Under the pieces are notes generated by a model. It did no database searches. It had not been told where the DNA came from and worked only from the letters and a program-made list of their open reading frames with translations. Positions 6,185 to 9,200 of a stretch of 9,200 bases of DNA are shown here, piece by piece. A program made the translations under genes and the position numbers. The first letter of the stretch is position 1; each line of letters begins with the position of its first letter. This stretch comes from Desulfonatronovibrio sp046496945 (GTDB lineage: Bacteria; Desulfobacterota; Desulfovibrionia; Desulfovibrionales; Desulfonatronovibrionaceae): assembly GCA_046496945.1 (NCBI GenBank), contig JAWOGL010000256.1, positions 1 to 9,200 of the forward strand, given 5' to 3'.

Positions 6185-7411
6185 CTATCCGGATGCGGCG
6201 CTGCTCTGGGCTGCTGAGGCCGCATGTTTCTGTTCTGACGCGTCAATAAGAACCGCTGCTGCAGAGTCACCGGTTATATTAAGCGTGGTCCTGGCCATAT
6301 CCAGAATCCGGTCTATACCCGCAATAAGGGCGATGCCTTCCATGGGCAGACCTACGGAAGTCAAAACCATGGTCAGAATGATCAATCCGGCTCCTGGAAC
6401 TCCGGCAGCGCCTATGGATGCAAGTGTTCCGGTGAGGACAACCGTAAGCTGTTGTCCCAGAGAGAGGTCAAGGGCGTAGACCTGGGCCACGAACAGGGCT
6501 GCAACACCCTGGTAGATGGCTGATCCGTCCATGTTTATGGTAGCTCCCAGAGGGAGCACAAAGCTGGCTGTGCTTCTGGAAACTCCGAGGTTTTCCTGGG
6601 CGCATTTCATGGTTGCGGGAAGGGTTGCTCCACTGCTGCAGGTGGAAAAGGCGATAAGCTGGGCAGGAAGGATTCCTTTATAGAATTCCGGCAGGGTAAG
6701 CTTGGTAAAACCTTTGATGACCAGGGTATATACTATAAGAGCGTGTACAATGGCCGCCAGATACATAACAGCGATTACTTTGCCCAGGGGAAGAAGAACA
6801 GCCGGACCGTTAGTAGCCACTACAGGAACTATCAGGGCGAAAACACCGTAAGGAGCCAGCTGCATGACCAAACCGGTGATTTTGTACATGACCTCGGCAA
6901 AACCGTCGAAAAAATTCTTAACAGCTTCGGCTTTTTTGCCCACTATGGAGATGGCTACACCCAGAAACAGGGCAAAAACGATTATCTGAAGCATGGATCC
7001 ACTGGCCATGGCTTCAATGGGGTTTTTGGGGACGATGTTGATTATTACATCGATAAGCGGAGGTGCTTCACGGCCGGTATATTCCGCATCCACCGGAAGC
7101 TGAAGACCTCTGCCCGGCTTGAAAATATTAGCCAGAAGAATACCAATAGAAACGGCGACAGCGGTGGTGGCCAGATAGAATGCCACTGTTTTGCCGCCCA
7201 TTCTTCCTAACTTTCTGACATCACCTGTGGTTGCTGCTCCCACAACCAGGGTGGACAGTACCAGAGGAACAATGATCATCATGATCAGCCGGATAAACAG
7301 GTCTCCAAATGGCTTGATATAGTTTACCGCGATATCCTGCAGCCCCTGCATGAGCAGGCCGACAACGACACCGGCAATCAAGCCGATCAAAATTTTGGTT
7401 GCTAAACGCAC
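6185..7411 (-). CDS. Acidic amino acid:cation symporter (DAACS family, GltP-like)
   Basis: Inner-membrane secondary transporter of the dicarboxylate/amino acid:cation symporter family, which couples Na+ or H+ flow to uptake of aspartate, glutamate or C4-dicarboxylates. At 408 aa it is normal in length and hydrophobic throughout. It shows the re-entrant loop HP1 serine motif TCSSGATLP (257-265), the TM7 cation-site motif NMDG (293-296), HP2 with AAGVPGAG (335-342), and the TM8 substrate motif DRILDMARTTLNITGD (367-382). In the archaeal homologue GltPh, Asp394 binds the substrate amino group and Arg397 the side-chain carboxylate. The equivalents here are Asp371 and Arg374, which favours an acidic amino acid over the C4-dicarboxylates of DctA, where the Asp is not conserved. 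The GTG start at 7411 is set by a perfect AGGAGGT. The C-terminal tail is Ala/Ser-rich and probably disordered. It lies downstream of racemase and PLP-lyase genes, suggesting linked use of the imported amino acid. The exact substrate is undetermined. Confidence 0.93.
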   Translation of the reverse strand: MRLATKILIGLIAGVVVGLLMQGLQDIAVNYIKPFGDLFIRLIMMIIVPLVLSTLVVGAATTGDVRKLGRMGGKTVAFYLATTAVAVSIGILLANIFKPGRGLQLPVDAEYTGREAPPLIDVIINIVPKNPIEAMASGSMLQIIVFALFLGVAISIVGKKAEAVKNFFDGFAEVMYKITGLVMQLAPYGVFALIVPVVATNGPAVLLPLGKVIAVMYLAAIVHALIVYTLVIKGFTKLTLPEFYKGILPAQLIAFSTCSSGATLPATMKCAQENLGVSRSTASFVLPLGATINMDGSAIYQGVAALFVAQVYALDLSLGQQLTVVLTGTLASIGAAGVPGAGLIILTMVLTSVGLPMEGIALIAGIDRILDMARTTLNITGDSAAAVLIDASEQKHAASAAQSSAASG

Positions 7412-7418
7412 GGTCCCT

Positions 7419-7425
7419 ACCTCCT
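7419..7425 (-). promoter_or_regulatory. Shine-Dalgarno of the symporter gene, fixing a GTG start
   Basis: A perfect AGGAGGT lies seven bases before the GTG at 7411 on the minus strand. It makes the GTG, rather than any internal ATG, the start. Confidence 0.85.
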
Positions 7426-7436
7426 GATGTTTAAGC

Positions 7437-7478
7437 GGGAGCGATGTTGACTGCCGGTATCAACAACCACACGCTCCC
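7437..7478 (-). promoter_or_regulatory. Stable hairpin in the 5' leader of the symporter gene
   Basis: On the minus strand GGGAGCG (7472-7478) pairs with CGCTCCC (7437-7443). After an asymmetric bulge, TGTTGA (7460-7465) pairs with TCAACA (7445-7450) around a 9-base loop. No U-run follows, so it is not an intrinsic terminator, and it ends 11 bases before the Shine-Dalgarno. A weak promoter with -10 TATTAT (7486-7491) and a poor -35 would place the RNA start right at the base of this stem. A 5'-end stability stem or a translational control element is possible. I do not recognise a known riboswitch. Confidence 0.45.
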
Positions 7479-7513
7479 CCGGTTAATAATAAATCCTTAT
7501 AAAAAAAGTGCTG

Positions 7514-7539
7514 AAAAAAATGGCTCTGCCCGCGAACCA
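7514..7539 (-). terminator. Probable intrinsic terminator after the racemase gene
   Basis: On the minus strand TGGTTC (7534-7539) and GAGCCA (7521-7526) form a 6-bp stem with one G-U pair and a 7-base loop, followed at once by seven Ts (7514-7520). It lies about 20 bases after the racemase stop. The stem is short, so read-through into the symporter gene is likely. Confidence 0.6.
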
Positions 7540-7558
7540 CAGAAATTGCAGCTACTTG

Positions 7559-8254
7559 TTAGCGGGCTTCTCTGACAATGGCCTCGGCAAGAATTTGGGC
7601 TGCATCCAATATGGGTATTTCCGCCCGGACACCACTGCCGATAATGGAAAGTTCTGTGCAGGCGATGAGCAGAACCTGAGCCCCGTTCTGAATCAGGTCG
7701 TCCGCTGCCTTCTGCATGGTCAGACCGACTTCTTCGCCGTAGCGGCAGGTCTTGATGCACCGGATGGCGGACATTAATGCGTCCTGCAACCTGGGCTGGG
7801 GAGTGATCAGGTTAATGTCTTTCAGGGCAAATGCATTTTTATATATATCCAGATTTATTACAGCAGTGGAAGCTATCAAACCGACAGTGTTGATTTGTGA
7901 ATGGGATCCAGCAATTTGTCCCACTGTCAGCTCTATCATGTCCAGGACCGGGATGGATACGGCTTCCTGGATTTCCTGATGATAAAAATGGGCGGTATTG
8001 CATGGCATAGCCAGAAAATCCACTCCCCAGTTTTCCAACTTGCGGGCCATCTCCTGCAGGCAGGGACCAGGACTGGGTCCGTTGCCTTCGATTAAAGCCC
8101 GGATACGGGACGGCACCTTGGGATTATTATCCACCACCATTCGAATGTGATCAATATCATCCTTTGCCGGAGTGGCTTTGATAATCCTGTTCATAAGATC
8201 AACAGTGGCCTCCGGGCCCATTCCTCCCAGAATACCTGCAATTTTTTCTGCCAT
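7559..8254 (-). CDS. Aspartate/glutamate racemase family protein
   Basis: Cofactor-independent amino acid racemase of the Asp/Glu/hydantoin racemase superfamily, which interconverts L and D forms using two cysteines as acid and base. The 231-aa length is normal. GILGGMGPEAT (7-17) is the N-terminal family signature. Both catalytic cysteines are present: Cys85 in MPCNTAH (83-89) and Cys199 in ACTELS (198-203), so the protein looks competent for true racemisation, unlike variants with one Cys replaced by Thr. VPSRIRALI (48-55 region) matches the substrate-loop position. It is predicted to be cytoplasmic, with no signal peptide. It begins 30 bases after the stop of the PLP-lyase gene on the same strand, with a weak AGGGA nine bases before the ATG, so the two are probably co-transcribed. 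The aspartate-like context (acidic amino acid symporter next door) suggests aspartate, glutamate or an analogue as substrate. It is less like MurI-type glutamate racemase, which makes a peptidoglycan precursor. Exact specificity is not readable from sequence. Confidence 0.9.
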   Translation of the reverse strand: MAEKIAGILGGMGPEATVDLMNRIIKATPAKDDIDHIRMVVDNNPKVPSRIRALIEGNGPSPGPCLQEMARKLENWGVDFLAMPCNTAHFYHQEIQEAVSIPVLDMIELTVGQIAGSHSQINTVGLIASTAVINLDIYKNAFALKDINLITPQPRLQDALMSAIRCIKTCRYGEEVGLTMQKAADDLIQNGAQVLLIACTELSIIGSGVRAEIPILDAAQILAEAIVREAR

Positions 8255-8284
8255 GGAATTTTTTCCCTGATATTGTTGTAAGAT

Positions 8285-9200
8285 TTATTCAGCAACTTCT
8301 TCTTTACCCAGCAGGGGGCATATATAGGCGTAAAGAGCTGGTGACCCCCCGGTATGGACGTAAAGAAGTTTTTCTCCTTTTTTAAAGTAGCCTTTGCGGC
8401 AGAGATCTATAAGCCCGGCCACAGCTTTGCCCGTATATACCGGATCCAGTAGGATGCCCTCGGTTTTGGCCATGAGATTGACAGCTTCCACCATTTTCTT
8501 GTTGGGCACGGAATATTTGGGCCTCCAATAGTCACCGAAAGTGATTACTGCTTCTCTGGGGATATCCTGTTTGACTCCTAATCTTTCAGCTGTCTTAAGG
8601 GCAAGCTCATGAACAATGGGGTCCTGATCCTGGGGGTCACGGCTTACTCCGATTCCAACAACCGGAATGTTCATGCTGCAACCCAGAAAGCCTGTCAAAA
8701 GTCCGGCGTGAGTTCCTGCAGATCCGGAAGCAACGCACAGCTGATCAATGTTCAGGGACTTGTGGAACAACTGATCCTGGATTTCCTGAGCGCAGGCGAC
8801 ATATCCAGTGGCGCCCACCGGATTGGAACCTCCTCCGGGAATAATGTATCCCTTGCGTCCTTCTGTTTCCAGATCTGCTGCGACTTTGGTCATTTCCGCG
8901 GCCATATCGGAGCCGGCTGGAACTACGGTGATCTGTTCCACTCCCAGCAGGTTAAAAAGAAAGTTGTTTCCGGAAGCTTCCGGGTTGTAACTGCCAGGCA
9001 CTCTTTCCTCCAGGACAAGGCGGCATTTAAGCCCTTCCTTGACAGCCGCGGCAAGAGTCAGACGACAATGGTTGGACTGAACAGCTCCACAGGTAATCAG
9101 GGTGTCGGCCTGCTGTTCAAGGGCCTGGGCCACCAGGAATTCCAGTTTACGGGTTTTGTTGCCTCCGGATGTCAGGCCCAGGAGGTCGTCTCTTTTAATA
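8285..9200 (-). CDS. PLP-dependent D-cysteine desulfhydrase / cysteate lyase / ACC deaminase family enzyme, N-terminus beyond the window
   Basis: Fold-type II PLP enzyme of the D-cysteine desulfhydrase/ACC deaminase group, which yields a keto acid, ammonia and, for sulfur substrates, sulfide or sulfite. The frame is open to the right edge: before the GTG at 9133 it reads KRDDLLGLTS then GGNKTRKLEFL. The internal-aldimine lysine of the family (GGNK) is therefore encoded at about 9152-9162, upstream of that GTG, which is not the true start. QSNHCR and the glycine-rich IIPGGGSNPVGATGY and SGSAGTH segments bind cofactor phosphate and substrate. Near the C-terminus DPVYTGKA and VHTGGSPAL have Thr where ACC deaminases have Glu (after the Tyr) and Leu (before GG). 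This argues for D-cysteine desulfhydrase type rather than ACC deaminase. Bacterial L-cysteate sulfo-lyase (CuyA) is in the same family and I cannot separate it here. About 305 aa are visible; perhaps 25-30 are missing. The racemase gene follows after 30 bases, probably in one operon. Confidence 0.9.
   Translation of the reverse strand, partial: IKRDDLLGLTSGGNKTRKLEFLVAQALEQQADTLITCGAVQSNHCRLTLAAAVKEGLKCRLVLEERVPGSYNPEASGNNFLFNLLGVEQITVVPAGSDMAAEMTKVAADLETEGRKGYIIPGGGSNPVGATGYVACAQEIQDQLFHKSLNIDQLCVASGSAGTHAGLLTGFLGCSMNIPVVGIGVSRDPQDQDPIVHELALKTAERLGVKQDIPREAVITFGDYWRPKYSVPNKKMVEAVNLMAKTEGILLDPVYTGKAVAGLIDLCRKGYFKKGEKLLYVHTGGSPALYAYICPLLGKEEVAE

Noticed and set aside
6743..7210. Plus-strand open frame of 155 codons inside the symporter gene
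   Set aside because: Antisense to a well-conserved membrane transporter; its predicted product is polar with no family features.
6185..7411. Assignment of the symporter as the C4-dicarboxylate carrier DctA
   Set aside because: The TM8 motif keeps the Asp that binds the substrate amino group in GltPh-type amino acid carriers, and the neighbouring genes act on amino acids.
8285..9200. Assignment of the PLP enzyme as ACC deaminase
   Set aside because: The positions usually Glu (after Tyr in DPVY) and Leu (before GG) in ACC deaminases are both Thr here, the pattern of D-cysteine desulfhydrase-type enzymes.

Overview
This 9.2-kb window is an ordinary-looking chromosomal stretch of a Gram-negative bacterium with roughly balanced base composition. 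The gene set suggests a delta-proteobacterial (Desulfobacterota-like) host. The reasons are the proS-xseA pairing, a long nested intergenic inverted repeat of a kind I associate with that group, and an amino-acid cassette that would suit a sulfur-metabolising anaerobe. The taxonomic call is inference; there is no rRNA or other marker here.

Region 1 (1-2670, minus strand) is a zinc-type metal ABC importer in the order znuA (solute-binding protein), znuC (ATPase), znuB (permease, running off the left edge). A promoter whose -10 hexamer lies inside a palindromic, Zur/Fur-like site precedes znuA. The znuB reading frame as given is broken by an apparent single-base deletion after codon 18.

Region 2 (2671-6180, plus strand) holds proS (prolyl-tRNA synthetase with an editing domain) and xseA (exonuclease VII large subunit). 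Between them lies a roughly 120-bp nested inverted repeat ending 18 bases before the xseA start codon. A strong bidirectional terminator follows xseA. No xseB is present in the window.

Region 3 (6181-9200, minus strand) is an amino-acid cassette. In transcription order it contains a PLP-dependent D-cysteine desulfhydrase-family enzyme (cut by the right edge), an aspartate/glutamate racemase-family protein, a probable terminator, then an acidic-amino-acid:cation symporter with its own leader carrying a stable hairpin and a perfect Shine-Dalgarno. Uptake, racemisation and PLP-dependent beta-elimination fit together as a pathway for an acidic or sulfur-containing amino acid. Possible substrates are aspartate, D-cysteine, or the aspartate analogue cysteate; the substrate cannot be fixed from the sequence.

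I found no CRISPR array, tRNA, rRNA, insertion sequence or phage gene. I see no clear evidence of a wholly new system. The items most worth a second look are the znuB frameshift, the intergenic repeat, and the racemase/lyase/symporter cassette.
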